DNA of 64,000 bases from Heterocephalus glaber. Its lineage: Eukaryota > Chordata > Mammalia > Rodentia > Bathyergidae. The translations under genes were made by a program, and so were the position numbers. Location: assembly GCF_000247695.1 (NCBI RefSeq), contig NW_004624866.1, positions 3,931,075-3,995,074 of the forward strand, in the 5' to 3' direction. Below, piece after piece: positions 32,783-45,494 of the stretch. Every line of letters starts with the position of its first letter. Within the stretch, counting starts at the first letter, position 1. The notes beneath the pieces are model-generated. The model saw only the letters and a program-made list of their open reading frames with translations. It did not search any database and was not told the DNA's origin.

Positions 32783-32980
32783 AGCCAGGCGTGGTGATGC
32801 ACGACTGTAATCCCAACACTCAGGAGGTTGAGGCAGAAGGATCACTGTGAGTTCAAGGCCAGCTTAGGCTAGGATTCACTGTGAGTTCAAGGCCAGCTTA
32901 GGCTAGGATACACAGTGAGTTCAAGGCCACTCTGAACTACATAGCATGACCCTGTCTCAAAAAAAAAAAAACCAAAAAAG
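32783..32980 (+). mobile_element. B1 SINE with tandem 34-bp internal unit
   Basis: AGCCAGGCGTGGTGATGCAC start and GACTGTAATCCCAACACTCA mark a 7SL-derived B1; it ends in CCCTGTCTC plus A run. The segment starting CACTGTGAGTTCAAGGCC is repeated at 32843, 32877 and 32911 with exact 34-bp spacing. Copies 1 and 2 differ at one of 34 bases; copy 3 matches only over its first half before the normal B1 end. This makes the element longer than a standard B1. Confidence 0.9.
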
Positions 32981-33099
32981 ATGTCATTCCCTTTGTATAA
33001 GAACATTAAAATTCAGATGTTGGATTATTTATCCAAAATTTTAAACAAATAAAAGAATGTGACTAGAAGTTAGAGTGTTTTTCTGTACCCTAGTAAGCT

Positions 33100-33100
<1 letters not shown>

Positions 33101-33137
<37 letters not shown>
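33101..33137. repeat. (CA)n microsatellite
   Basis: About 37 bp of pure CA repeat. Confidence 0.97.
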
Positions 33138-33874
33138 CTGGAAAGGAAGACTGAAATCTGGTGTCACTAACCATTTCCCTTACTTCCAACACAAGGAAAA
33201 CTGCACATGACTTACACATAGAATTTCTACAAGAATTCATGTACCAGAATACACTCAGAGGGCTGATCCTCTAGGCTCTTCCATGGTTGGACAACAAACT
33301 TCAGTACAGGACACTTTCTATAAGTAATTTTATCTAAGGCAAAGAACAAATGCATCCTTCCCAAGTGGCAAAACTAACTCTCCTCCACAAATGGGTTCCC
33401 TTTGGGATTTGATGTGAGTGAAAGAGAAAATCAGGAACTACTGAGAGAAAAGGATACTACTTTGAGACCTAATGTAAGCTCTTTTTTCAGGAACTGTGAA
33501 GCATGCAATGCCATCATAATGGAAAATGCATTAAACTGTCAGAGTGAAGATCCTGTCTTCAATCATATACAATCCCTTAAGATGTCAGTGTTAAATTTTG
33601 CATTAAGAAATCTCCTGACCCCCTCCCCTCTCTTAAAAAAATAAAACTTTCCTTACAAAATTGAAATTTTAAAGGACTATGTGGTACACAGAAGTATACC
33701 AGGTAGAGCTGCAAAATCATTTCTTAAGCTAAAAAGATTTAAATCCAATATTACATGAGTATTTTGTAAATATTTCCATAAGTAGTTTATAAGTAGTAAA
33801 TGATAGAGGATAACTAAGAATTCAACCAAAAATAAAGAATAACAATTTACAAATTATTTTGCTTATAACACAAA
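33138..33874. other. No recognisable feature
   Basis: Unique-looking; the 80-codon frame at 33402-33644 has no recognisable domain. Confidence 0.4.
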
Positions 33875-33884
33875 AATTCCAAAT

Positions 33885-33933
33885 CGCTTGCCAGCTCAAG
33901 GTCCTGAGTTCAGTCCCCAGCACTGAAAAAAAA
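33885..33933 (+). mobile_element. 5'-truncated ID-type SINE
   Basis: Begins GCTTGCCAGCTCAAGGTCCT, has B box GTTCAGTCCCC and an A tail. Flanks ATTCCAAATC (33875-33884) and AATCCAAATC (33934-33943) are an imperfect target duplication. The GCTTGCC start is closer to the common rodent ID than to the CCGCCTGCC variant seen elsewhere here. Confidence 0.8.
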
Positions 33934-33943
33934 AATCCAAATC

Positions 33944-35008
33944 TAATAACTAGGTATTGATATCAATTGTCAGGATGTTCCCAGTTCAGGGCCCAGTGTT
34001 GGTTATTGGTTGAGCCTGCATAAGCAGGCTTTGCAAATGTCCTTAGGAATGGATAGCTAGCAGATAGTTTGAAATTTGATAAATACAATTTCTTTTTCCT
34101 TTTGAAACTGAAAATACACCAATAACTGTTTGAAAGGGTCTAACTTTAGATCTCATGACATTTTAAAATCTAGAGACTTCCTTTGTTAATAAAAGAGTTA
34201 CTGATAAAAAGCAGAGAGTCTGTCTCCTAAGCATAACGAAGAGAACCAAGTGAGTGGTGCTTTCTTTTCTCGTTTTTCCTCTCCCTCTTCTTTTGTAGTA
34301 TTTCAGGAGCATCATTATAAAAACCAGAGTCCTAAAAATTAAACTCAGGTCTTTGCTGAACATCAGTTCCTGAGCACTGTTTCCATGCTGCGTTCTCCAG
34401 CCTTTGCTCTCCCACTCTCTTAAAGGTCTCCATTTTCTATGGATGATGACAAAAAAATTACTCGTAATTACTGAGCCTCAAGAAACTAGGTATAAAATTA
34501 ACATCATGCTGAAGTATCCCAATAGATCTTTTGTTACCAATAGGGGAAGCCTAAGAATATTTGTTTGATGATCATTTTTTAAATTTTATAAATTTTGCAT
34601 TCATGCCAGATTAACAACATTTGAATTTTGGCTCATGAGTTTTAGTAGTAAGAACTCATTTTAAATAATGGAAAACCTGATGTCCAGAACCTGAATGAAA
34701 TCATAAAAGACCAAATGAAAATTACCTCTGGATTTAATGAGAAGTTTTTCTGTCTTACATAATTTAAAAGATCTTTATTACCATCAAAATCTTATTTCTC
34801 AAAAATTTTTATTTTTGCTTGAATCCCTGGCAGTATAGTCTGCACTTGTAGAGAAATATGTCATCTGCTGAAGTTTGTAAGCCCAGTTAGGTAGAGAATC
34901 ATTGCACAAAACAAGAAAAGCTGCAAGGAGAGGATCCATATCAATAAGCATAAAATTCATATTTTACAATCCAAATAAAATATTTGCAGTACACAAATGA
35001 AAATATAT
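33944..35008. other. No recognisable feature
   Basis: AT-rich unique-looking sequence. Confidence 0.4.
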
Positions 35009-35525
35009 TGTGGTGGTTAACCTTGACTGTCAACTTGACTGAAAAATAGGATGCCTAGAAAATTGATGATGTATCCTTATGGGCGAGTCTGTGCAGCTGT
35101 TCCCAAAGATTGGCACGTGGGTCAGCAAACTGTGTGGGGAGGATGTGCCCAGAGTGGAGCAGCTGAAGTGAGCATCACTGCCCAGGAGGCTGGGGACCCT
35201 AAGGGAATGAAAAGGTGAGGAAAGTAGAAACTCTCTGGCATGCAGCCTTGACTCTTGTTGAATGGATCACTACTGCTATCACCTACGGGCATCGAACTCC
35301 AGATTCTACAGTCTTTGACCCCAGAGTTGCTCCAGCAGCTCTCCAGGAGGATTCCAGGTCTTCAGCTTCAGACTGGGGCTGCATCATTACTCCTTGTTCG
35401 GAGGCTTCCAGTTTCTTGCACTGTACAGCTACTGGTTTTGCTGGCTTTCCAAACATCAGATGACTACTATAGGATGATTAAATCTGTATCTTGTAAGCCA
35501 ATCTAATAAATCCTATCTTACAATT
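35009..35525 (+). mobile_element. MLT2-like ERVL LTR, sense
   Basis: GGTGGTTAACCTTGACTGTC AACTTGAC is the start of MLT2-type LTRs. Further landmarks are GCGAGTCTGTGCAGCTGTTC, CAGGTCTTCAGCTTCAGACT, ACTACTATAGGATGATTAAA-like and an AATAAA near the end (CTAATAAATCCT). No internal region adjoins it. Frames at 35215-35506 fall inside it. Confidence 0.7.
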
Positions 35526-35754
35526 ATACATATTTTATTGTTTCTTTTCAATAAAACCTTCATAAACATAACAGAAGTTTTAAACTTTTTTAAATAACAA
35601 AGCTGGTTTAAGTAAAATCTTAGAACCCCAATAATAAAAACAACTATTTAGATACATTAATTCAAATGGACCTTAATATTAAGGCTCAGTCTCTCACACT
35701 TACCTCTAAAGCACCTCCAAAAATATCTAGAAACTATTAATAAGAAGTCCATTA

Positions 35755-35895
35755 TATGAAGATTCTAGAGACCTGAGTTCTGATCCTACATTTGCCAACA
35801 AGAAACTGAATGACATTGGATAGTCCATTTGACTACTCTGAGCCTACTGTGCAGAATCAAGGGGATGGATGATGTAATCAGTAAACAGCTCTAAT
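35755..35895 (+). mobile_element. MIR SINE, sense
   Basis: GAGACCTGAGTTCTGATCCT, CATTTGCCAACAAGAAACTG, TTTGACTACTCTGAGCCTAC and GGGGATGGATGATGTAATCA follow sense MIR. Confidence 0.65.
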
Positions 35896-36671
35896 AGTCT
35901 GTGATTCTGAGAGTTTAGGCCATGGTTCACTTGTATTCATATTGCTCAGTAACATTAATATCTGTATACAATTTTAGCCAGAACATCTTTGCTACTGCCT
36001 CCCCTTCATTGCTCATAAATGGACTGACTTAGGATTGGGCACTGAGTGAAGGGTGTTGCTATGCAGCTAATCTTTCAACATCATAACTATGTTCAAATGA
36101 TGTATAGTGAAGTCACTTAATCAATTTTTCTGACCCCAAATTTCTACCTGTGGTTTCAAGACAATTTCAAAGTATACTTCTAAAGCTCAGGGGTTTCTTT
36201 CCTCGTTTGGCATATTCTTAAAGTTCAAATTTTCCCCTATCTCTTACTTCAAAGACAAATATAATGTTTAAGTAACTCAACACTAAGGGAATTAGTGTTG
36301 GGTCTACAAAGCTGAACTAAGTTGTTATTAGAACAGAGGATGATCCAGTCCAGTCTATTAAATATATGTCTTCTGTGGATGGGAATTCACATGGTTCTAA
36401 TGTCCTCTAAACTTGGTGGATAGGCAATATATAAAAGGATAGGAAGAGTTTCCAAGTATGTTGAGTTTAAGTAATAATTTGCATGGAGGAGGGGCAATAA
36501 CTCCACAAGCAAACAATAACTAAGTTGCCCTAAACAGATTAGAGTAAAACATAGCCCCTGAGAGGGGTAACATTGTCTTCCATCTCCCCAACCCAGTCTG
36601 AACAGTGCTTCCCTTAAATGTGAAGAGGAGTAGGGGTGTCCTGACTAGAAATTGAATCCTTTGTAACACTC
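35896..36671. other. No recognisable feature
   Basis: Unique-looking sequence. Confidence 0.4.
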
Positions 36672-36688
36672 AAAAAGTGGTCATTTCA

Positions 36689-36772
36689 GAGCCGGGGATC
36701 TAGCTCAGTGGTTTTACCTCCTGCTGTGCAAATGCAAGGACCCAAGTTCCATCCCCAGTACAAAAAAAAAAA
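36689..36772 (+). mobile_element. ID-type tRNA-derived SINE
   Basis: AGCCGGGGATCTAGCTCAGT start, TTTTACCTCCTGCTGTGC variant, B box GTTCCATCCCC and A tail. 17-bp target-site duplication AAAAAGTGGTCATTTCA at 36672-36688 and AAAAAGTAGTCATTTCA at 36773-36789 (one mismatch). It shares CCTGCTGTGCAA with the copy at 10096, suggesting one subfamily. Confidence 0.95.
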
Positions 36773-36789
36773 AAAAAGTAGTCATTTCA

Positions 36790-39414
36790 AACCTTCTCTT
36801 GGGTTTTTCTGCAGTTTTCAGTATAATGGACTTAGTTTCTCAAGTGTTTCTTAAGCAAGAGATTCAAAGTTTCACCGTGGATCAGGAAAATGGAAAAAGC
36901 TAGGGGAAGGGAGAGAACATGCCTGAATCTACCATGCATAATTCAAGAGTCTGTGTCAATTGGGTTTTGCTTCATGTAACATATTTCTCCTTAATATGGA
37001 CTAGACACTAATGTATTTGAGAATTAATATTGTTTTGGAAACAAGTTTTATAAGTACACGACATGTATGTTCTATTTTATAGTTACCAAATGGATTACTA
37101 AGAAGATGTCTTAATTTTCATTTCCCTCTGTCATAGATGTTAGAAGGGAATTAGATTGGGGACATCTCAATCCAATCTGAATGCTTCCATTGTGCTGAGC
37201 TTTACAAGGCTCATCCACATTTCTCCTACTGAGTCTACTCTAATCCCTGCTACTCAATGTTACTAAAGACTTGAAGCCTCAAATGCAGACAAATGAATTG
37301 CTGGGGACTACTGGGTCTTCTTAGCAGGTGAAGGAAAGACAAAGATCCTAGGACAATATTGAACCTCATAAGAAATAAATGTAGAATCTATAGAGTTTCC
37401 CAGAAGATTCTTTTACTTAGAAAAGGTGGCTATAAAGTCAAGGAGCAAGAATGGGACTTGGTCATTTGCTTGAGATGGCATCCAGAAAGCATTTAAGTGT
37501 CTCCTCTATGTTCTTCTGTTGAATTATAGGAACTGCTATGTGAGACACAATTAAATGTTTTCTTCTTAAGGTTAGGATGTGGTTACTTTAAATTTCCCCA
37601 GCATTTTAGTAAAGATGTATTCAGTGTATATTTGGTGGACAAAAAGCTAGGAGCAGGAAAGGACAAGGAAATAGGGTCTAAAGCAGTCATCCTTCTGCCA
37701 CTGCTTTCACAGAGGAAAAAGATCTTTTGTGAGATCTGTGGCTGAAGAGTTCCAAGCAGAGAAGAGAAGCTAAGTGGACCACTGTGAAGCTAGGCCCAAA
37801 CAAAGTAGAACTAGCCTTGAAGACGTAAGTCCAGCCGATGACTCAAGAGCTAAAGTGAGATGAACTGCCATTTCCTCAACTACAGTGTGTGCTGGAGGTA
37901 TAGTGGTGAGAAGAGCTGCCTTCCATTTCCACAACTACATATGAGGAAAGCCAGAATGAAGGAAGAAACTGATAGATGGAGTTGCAGAGGTTTAACCATC
38001 AGGAAGATGAATGTCGGGAAACTTGGAGTAGAAAGTTTTGTACTTCCTGCAGTATCAAATGAAATTTCTCTGCCAGTTTTTAAATATACATTCTAAGATC
38101 ATATTTGTACAGAAGTAGCACAAAAGCAAAACAAGTCCTCTGAGATCATAGAGAAAAATTGCCAATTTTCAAATGAAATATTAAACTATCTTTATTATAG
38201 ATTTCTTGGGAGCTGACTAAATGATTTCATGCAGGTGTGTAAGTAAAAAACAAGAATAACAAATTTTTTTTTTTACCAGAGTAGGCTTTGTAAGCCAAAC
38301 ATATATATTAGGTTTGAAAAACTGCCAGCAGCTATAATCTCATTTTGGTTACAGAGACCTCATCTACATTGGGAAGCTATGTTTGCAAAAGCTATTAAGG
38401 CATAATAAAAGTGTTGGAGTTTTCCCGCACCCCAGCCTGGCATAAAATAGTAGAAATAACTCTCCATTTTCCCCATCTACAGTTTAGGCATCATTAGATA
38501 ATTATAAATTATACTGGGATAACCACAAGCTGCATTCAAACAAGTGCCTCATCTCTGACCCCCAGACATGCCTTTCTGTACTTGTTAAAAACCAGCTCCA
38601 GCGCATGCATTTTAATATATGAATCTGCCCTTGGATCTTGGGTTCAGCTAACTTTTTAATAAGCTATTTAAAATGAATTACATGGTCTAAATGGATCTTG
38701 AATCCTCTGAGGACAAATGTACCATATGTACCCCAAACATAGCATAGCATTGTGAGAAAATTACATCTCATAAAGAGATAAGGTGAACCCCACAATAAGA
38801 AAAATAGAGGAGAAGGGCTATGGGCAGGACCAGAGAGGAACCCTTGGAGAGCTCAGGGAGAGGATTGATATTAACAACGTACCAGTGCATCCCAGATAAT
38901 CCATCTGCCACACAAAGGCCACATCCGTTTTGCATACCTAAGTGTTCTAAAGGATGGTAATGGTGACCCAACCTCACTTTTAACCCACAAGATCAATGAA
39001 ATCATGCTCAGAAGCAGCTTTGGACTTGTTAAAAGAAGAGTTATAGATTCCAGGTGTCATCGTTCTCAGAGAAATACTGCAAACCCAACATTTTTTAACT
39101 GTTGACAAAAAATAGGGAAAAAGAATATCTAGAAAGATTTTTTATAAGATTATTATGCAATCATAAAAGCAAATGAGCTTTAGCACCCCAAATCACCTAG
39201 GTGGCAAAGATGTTTAGCAACTTATTAAAAATAAATGTTTCTACTTCCCCCAGATGCTCATGAGTTGACTACAGCTGTCTTTTTAAAGTTTTGGTCAGTG
39301 GAGGTGTGAGCAGATGGAATTATATTCCTCTTCCAAGTATACTCCACAGAAACCCCCACCGTGCTTTGTACTCTTCTCTCTTCCATCAGCTACATGCAGT
39401 TGATGATGAAACCC
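36790..39414. other. No recognisable gene or repeat
   Basis: About 2.6 kb of unique-looking sequence, one of the longest repeat-poor stretches here. Frames at 37860-38096 and 38768-38977 have no recognisable domain or splice support. Confidence 0.45.
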
Positions 39415-39590
39415 TTTCTCTATCTTTGCTTCTCAAAGTCTGCACCATAAACTCGTACCATTGGCAACACCTAGTGCTTGTTAAAATCTTAGATTCCATC
39501 TAAACCTCTGGAAACTGAATCTGTACCCTAACAAGCTCTGCAGCTGATTCATATATTCATTAAAATTTGAGAGGCACAGGTCTAGACTGG
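39415..39590 (+). mobile_element. MER5-like hAT DNA transposon
   Basis: TTCTCAAAGTCTGCACCATA, CTTGTTAAAATCTTAGATTC, CTCTGCAGCTGATTCATATA-like and end ATTTGAGAGGCACAGGTC match a MER5A-type non-autonomous hAT. Terminal CTTCTCAAAG and TTTGAGAGG are inverted. No clear 8-bp duplication. Confidence 0.6.
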
Positions 39591-41935
39591 CGGTAGGAAC
39601 CACAGATGGCAGATGAAAAGTGCATGAATCCCAGAACTGTCACATGAAGGAAAGCACCAGCAGACCAGAAACATCTGCCTCCGACCCGTGGAAGACTTAG
39701 ATATGAACTATGTATGAGATATTATATTTTTGCTTCTATTTATCAACACAGATGAGCCTACTCATAAACACAACTAACCATATCTATACCTGAACCATCT
39801 GGAGCCTGAACTCTGTCCTTTTGGGATCTAGAATATCAACTTCACCCTTAGAAGCAGAGTGAACTAAGCAAGAGCCTGTTTTACCACATGACAGATCTCT
39901 GCATGGTCCTATATTAAGGATATTTTTTTAAACTACCATGTAAATTGTATACAATAAAGACAGGGTTTTTTATCCTCCATCTATTTCCAGGTCAATCTTC
40001 CCTTCTTGCCATTATTCCATAATGTTACCAAGTCCTTTCTAAAAGGGTCAGTGTCAGTCTCAGCACCCTGCCGACTCTGAGCAGCTATCATTTTAGGAAT
40101 GAAATCATTCTTCTCAGCATATTATGAGCCTTTTTTGTCAGGTAGTTAACTAAACTGGCACCAGTTAACTGTGATCTAAACTTTATATTGACAGATCTGG
40201 CAACAGACTGACATTCCTTGCACTAATTTTGGCTGCCCAATTTGAAAAAAAAATATGTTTGAAATATGATTTCTCTTAAGCTGACAGCAGTCTTCATCAG
40301 GGTGCCAGCCACTGACAGAGAGAAGGAGAGGGCCCAGCATCAAATCCTAGATGAATGTGCTTTCAAGGCAGGAAGAAAGAATTCATACCCCCTGTTCCTC
40401 AAAGTCATAATTTCATTTAACAACCAAGGCTGGAAGGAAAACAAATGTTTCTTACTAAGCCTCACCGTCAACAATCTATTTTTCTCCAATACCACATTTG
40501 TCTTACCTTGTAAGCCCAGGATTACCATCCTGAGTCACACAATAATGCCTGCACACACCAACTATTCCAGCAGCTCAGTAGAGCCCCTAAAATGCAATTA
40601 TAGAAAAAGATCTAATAAAACAAAGATTAGCAACAGAAATGTGAGCACCATTAACTGTTTTTCCTTTGGAGCTGATATGAAAGCCAAAAAGTACCCAGCT
40701 GAAGGAATAATGACACAGTAGGGAAAGGCAAAATGGGAAAGATCCATCAACATAATCATGGTGCATAAATGACAGTATCTGGGTAGCGGCGGAATCATTT
40801 GATCATTAGACCCTAAATTGTTACACCTCTCTTTCTTCATTGAAAATGAGATGCAGAAATACTTTCATACATTAAAAGAAGCTGTCTGGACATTAACATT
40901 TCTTAGACCAATCATACTTTATTAATAACCTAAACCCCATGTTTTTAGATTATGCTAACATCATGGGCAAACACGTTAATATGTAGACACTTACTGCTGT
41001 TTTACTTTCAGTATAATTTGGCATGAGGTGTGTATTTGTGTATATAAACAGTAAGGAGAGCAAAATAAAATAGCCCTGGGTTCTGTGTTTAAGTCTTTGT
41101 ACTGGTATTTATGTTAGTAAAGGAGATGGTGAGGAGGGGAATATATACTGCCTAGAAGCTAAAATTATTTCCTAGTGCTATCAAGCCAGAATAAATAAAG
41201 TTCTCCTAGGGAGATACTATTCATTCAAATGGACTAAACTGGACACTATAATGCTATTCAGTGCATTTCAAGTGATCATTCACCAAAAGGTAACCACCAG
41301 TGTTTAAAAAAAAAAGAAAAAACTTCACTCTCTTCATCTCTATTTACATTTTTGGCAGACAAGATGTAAATGTAGAAACATAAACACATTAAGAGACAAA
41401 ATATAAATTCCTATACATGGCAGGCACCATTTCCAGGCTTGACCTGGAAGTAGAATATGATTCTGTTCTCTTCCTGCTCTCCACCCTGGCTTCCTCCTCG
41501 TTTTTCCGTGCTCTCCCCCATGGCTCCCCTCTGCCAGTGCCTCTAACCTGGTGTCCTTAAGACTCAGTGGAGGTTCCTCCTGGACCTCTCCTCCCAGACA
41601 GCCCTCCACCTCTGCTGCTGTTCTTATACTCTTCTCCTCCATTAAACAAATATTTAATGTTACCTATTTCTTTTTCTCCCCTTTAGCCTATGTTAAATTG
41701 CCAAAGGTTGTACTCCTTCAGTGCTTTGAAACTAGATAATAGTTGTATAACAATGGCAGGTAAGAGTTTTCAGTAGGTAGACTTAGATTTTTCAAACAGC
41801 TTGATAAAGGTGGCTTTTTCTGCAAATGTATAGGACTGACTTAGACATCAATAAGACTTTTATGATTTTGGAAAACACAGAAAGGACTGGAGAGGGCTAA
41901 AAATTACAGGAGGCTATTGTTTTGTGCTAAGCTTC
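39591..41935. other. No recognisable gene or repeat
   Basis: About 2.3 kb of unique-looking DNA. It contains the longest non-repeat open frame (40266-40721, 151 codons), with no recognisable domain, no conserved motif and antisense frames of similar quality. I treat it as chance. A C/T-rich, GC-higher block lies at 41440-41640. Confidence 0.45.
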
Positions 41936-42375
41936 TGTCAGGCCAGACAAAATCAAAATGGAGTCGCTCATGCTAATGTCCCACTTCACCAAGCTGAAAC
42001 TAAGCTGTTTATCTAACCTTCTGGGAAATCAAGATTAGAGAGATAACACCAAATTTCCCAAACAGGTCAGTTCAGTTGGCATGATAATGCAGTTCCCTCC
42101 ACCTTAATCCTTACATAAAAAACCTGAAGTAACCTGATGTTATCCAATCTATTATTTTTCTACTTTCTGTGTCTCTGTCCCCATTTTACAAAGAAAGTGA
42201 TTTTGAAATGACCAGTTTTCTTTTTGTTATTTTGTTTCTGCTGTTTCTACCCTTTCTCTATATAGAAAACCAACCTCTTCTCACTCAGCCTATGGGAACA
42301 TTTATCATATTTAATGGAATGAAGTGTTACTCAATTCTAGAATTGAAAATAAGTCAATTAAGATCTTTAAACTAA
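41936..42375 (+). mobile_element. Possible ERV LTR (unclassified)
   Basis: TGTCAGGCCAGACAAAATCA AAATGGAGTC is a typical ERV1-type LTR start beginning with TG. A TATA-like CTATATAGAAAA lies near 42258, and AATTAAGATCTTTAAACT near the end resembles an LTR R-U5 boundary. No target duplication or terminal CA was identified. Confidence 0.35.
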
Positions 42376-43439
42376 ATTGTAATTTTGTCCTTTCATAGAA
42401 TGGAAGGAGAAGAGAATTGAACTATAGGACACAGAAGTGTTTTGTGTATGAGTACAGATATAAACTGTATGTTTCACCATATGTATTCTGCCCCTTCCTT
42501 CTGTCAGGTAAGTGGACAAATTCCTTCATTTCTTCAAAAAAGTAAATTTTCCTGAGGCTTCACTCTGAGGCACAAAACCTTCCTAAGTATTATCTTTCCT
42601 AACGTATCTAAACTATATAATGGCTTTCTCCCGCTTCCTATGTAATGCAGGAAACCTACATACTAAAAGTGACTAATGGGAGAATTTCAAAGTGTGTCCC
42701 ATTTAGGAAAACAAGGATCCTTTGTCCAAGTGTGTTCAAAACTGAGTTTATAACAGGTGAAACGGAGGGAGACACATTGAGGAAGCTCTTTGTGAGAAGA
42801 TGCGGGTCATTAACAGCATGGCACACAAGAATTCAGGCTGATCAGGCCCTTCCTGATATGAACGCAAATATTCACCCTGCCCCAGAGGGCTAAGGAGCGA
42901 AAAAGGAAGCCTTGTGACGTGATGGGTACTGGCAACTTTGCCTCTGATGGAAGCAGGGAGACAATCAATGCCTCATCTCTGGTTTCTCATTCTCCTACTC
43001 TTAAGTCTCCCATTTCATGCCAGGAAAGAATCTAGATAAGGAAAAGAGACTTTGTTTTGTTATTGTATTTAACCAATATGTCCAAAGAAAGTATATGCTT
43101 AAGGCAGGAAAGGAGCAGCAAAACAAAGAGCAACCAGTACCATGCAGTGGAGGGGCAACAGGTACCTGGGTGTGAGGTGAAGGAAATAAACAAGATCATC
43201 TCTAAATCAACAAAGGACAAAATTTCTTCTTACCCCCTCACGCATCCCCTTTGCACACGATAATGTGTCAGACAGTGAGACACCAGAGACTCATTTCAAG
43301 TTAATATTCATTTCCCTACACTCTTGTTGAAACATCTGCCAATGATTCTCAGTGTTGTTTATCTACTTCACAAACTCAGCCAAGCCTTAGGAATGCTTAG
43401 TTTACAGGAGTTTAAAATGAGCCCTTGTGAGAGGCAAGC
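42376..43439. other. No recognisable feature
   Basis: Unique-looking; frames at 42645-42893 and 43057-43263 lack recognisable domains. Confidence 0.4.
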
Positions 43440-43632
43440 ACAACACTTAGCAGTTCAATACATACCATCTCTTAATCTGTGCAGAAACTGCACATAATTA
43501 CTCTTATCTCCACTTCATACACAAAAAAGATTGAGGCTCAGGCACACTAAGTGAGCAGCCCAAGGCCACCAGCAAATCTGAACCAAAATTTAAATCTAGA
43601 TGGTCTGACTCCACGCCAAATGCCCAGGGCCT
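43440..43632 (-). mobile_element. MIR SINE, antisense
   Basis: ATACCATCTCTTAATCTGTG, GATTGAGGCTCAGGCACACT, AGCAGCCCAAGGCCACCAGC and TGGTCTGACTCCACGCCAAA follow reverse MIR. The 116-codon minus frame at 43504-43854 overlaps it and is not a gene. Confidence 0.75.
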
Positions 43633-44204
43633 GTGAACCTCAGTTTCTGCTTCTATAAATCCCCACCCCAAATGAGGCATCCAACAGCAGGAGACAGAAG
43701 TGAGTGAGGGATATACTGACTGCTTGCTCCAAGCACTGTTGGGAGAAGGAGATTTACAGACATGAGAGTTTGCTTCAAAACTGGCAAAGTCCAGCTCTAG
43801 TGCCAGATCTGTAGCTTCTGCGGAGGGAAGAAGTAGAGCCAAGGTGTGACACAATGACCAATGACAGCGTCACATTTGGAGTAAATCAAGCTTCAGGGCC
43901 CCTCAATGTGTAGGATTCTGGTGAAACTTGGATGCAGAACAAGTCATAGGACACCAAAGTGCATGCTTTATTTATGTTGTCTTGTATTGTTCTGAGCTGG
44001 CCCACAAGACAGTAATGCAATGGGAAAAACAGAAGGACTGACTGGATACCTAAGCAGATATTGTCAGTAATATAGTTTCTTATATCAAATTACTTAAATG
44101 AAATTAGGTGACTTTTGAAACTTCTCTAAAATTCCACGAGAAGAAATATATCTTTGTATTCCTATGCAACTTTGCATGTTGGGGAATGATGAGAACAGCG
44201 ACAG

Positions 44205-44290
44205 TGACAATGACAAGTATTTATGGAGCTCTCACCCAGTGCCAGGCATTCCTCTGTCTGATTCTTAGATGCTGTAACCCAGCACCATAT
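44205..44290 (-). mobile_element. MIR fragment, antisense
   Basis: AAGTATTTATGGAGCTCTCA and CCCAGTGCCAGGCATTCCTC match the reverse MIR end; the rest is lost. Confidence 0.5.
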
Positions 44291-44639
44291 GGCCAAAGAC
44301 ATTGGCAAGAGGTAGAACAAGGATAAATTAATTAACTAGGTAGGAACTTAATTTGACTGGAGTCCAAAGGGAATTGTAATTCATTCTGGCACTTTGGGTG
44401 AGGCTCATCTTACCCTTTAACAATGCAAAGAAATCACTAGAAAAAAGAAGCTTCCTGAAGCAATGTATACGCCACAGGTCTGCTGAATAAAATGTAGCTA
44501 AACAGTCAAAGATGATGCCTCTGGCAAGTGACCCTGACCTAAGGAGCAGGTCGGAACTTTTCTCAACTCTCAGAACCTTTAGACAATCATGGCGTGATCA
44601 CTGTTTGCAAAAACATTGACATGCTTTATCTTTGCACTT

Positions 44640-44835
44640 CATTGTTTACTTCATTGACTGTGATTGTATCTCAGCACTTAATTATTTGTCTTCCTCTGAT
44701 TCCTTTCCAATAGTTCTCCAACTGAATGCCAAGTTCCTTAAGGGCAAAAAAATTCTGGCAATTTTCTGGGCAATTCCATAATAGTTACCTCACTGATAAG
44801 CACACAGTAGTGTTCTCTAAACACAAAAAGAATGG
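44640..44835 (+). mobile_element. L2 LINE 3' end
   Basis: CAGCACTTAATTATTTGTCT, a CTGAATGCCAAGTTCCTTAA GGGCA block and a final AAGCACACAGTAGTGTTCTC resemble the L2 3' end in sense. Confidence 0.6.
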
Positions 44836-44952
44836 AGTAGAAAAAATGATCCTAATGTGAAATCAGCAGCCACTTTTACTTAATTCACATATGTAAACTG
44901 TCCTTTGTTGCAACAGGAGCTGTGGCATACGGTATTTACCCTGATCTACCAG

Positions 44953-45334
44953 GGTTATGGTTTGAGTGTGTCCTTTAAAGTACTTGTGCTAAAATTTAAT
45001 CCTCAGTGCAAAAGTGTTGAGAAGTGGGCCCTTTTGGTCATAAGGGCAGAACCCTCATCATGGATTAATGCCATTATTGTATAAACTGGCTACTTATTGT
45101 GTGTGGACTCCTGATAAGAGGATGAGGTTGGCCCTCTGCTTTCTTGCTCAGATACATGTTCTCTCTTCTCCTTCCATCTCCCTCCATGGGATGACAGAGC
45201 AAGAAGGCCCAGCCAGCTGTGGGACCCTCAATCTTGGACTTCCTAATCTCCATAACTGTAAAAACTAAATTTTTTCCCTTTATAAAAGATCCAGTCTTAG
45301 GTATTCTGTTACAGTAGCCAAAAAAAAAGACAGC
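44953..45334 (+). mobile_element. MST-type MaLR LTR, sense
   Basis: GTTATGGTTTGAGTGTGTCC, ATTTAATCCTCAGTGCAAAA, CTCATCATGGATTAATGCCA, CTCCATGGGATGACAGAGCA, TCTTGGACTTCCTAATCTCC and AGGTATTCTGTTACAGTAGC are the ordered landmarks of a near-complete MST LTR. The 97-codon minus frame at 45074-45367 lies inside it. Confidence 0.85.
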
Positions 45335-45494
45335 CCTAATAGATGCCCTCTTGATCCTCTGCTCCAACCTTCCCTAGAGTTCACTCCACACTTTCCTTTT
45401 TCTTGATCACCTTGAGGTTGTACAAGGCCTTGCTGTATGTCAATCATTTTTCTGACTTTAGTCCTATGGAATATTACTGTGGTAGATCTCCCAG

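Noticed and set aside
40266..40721. 151-codon plus-strand open frame outside known repeats
   Set aside because: No recognisable domain, no splice signals at its edges, antisense frames of similar length, and such a frame can occur by chance in 64 kb. Kept only as a note in the unique-sequence entry.
41340..41642. 100-codon minus frame (acidic then hydrophobic)
   Set aside because: Comes from a C/T-rich block with no recognised domain and no splice signals I can support.
43504..43854. 116-codon minus frame
   Set aside because: Overlaps an antisense MIR and has no recognised domain.
45074..45367. 97-codon minus frame
   Set aside because: Lies entirely within an MST LTR.
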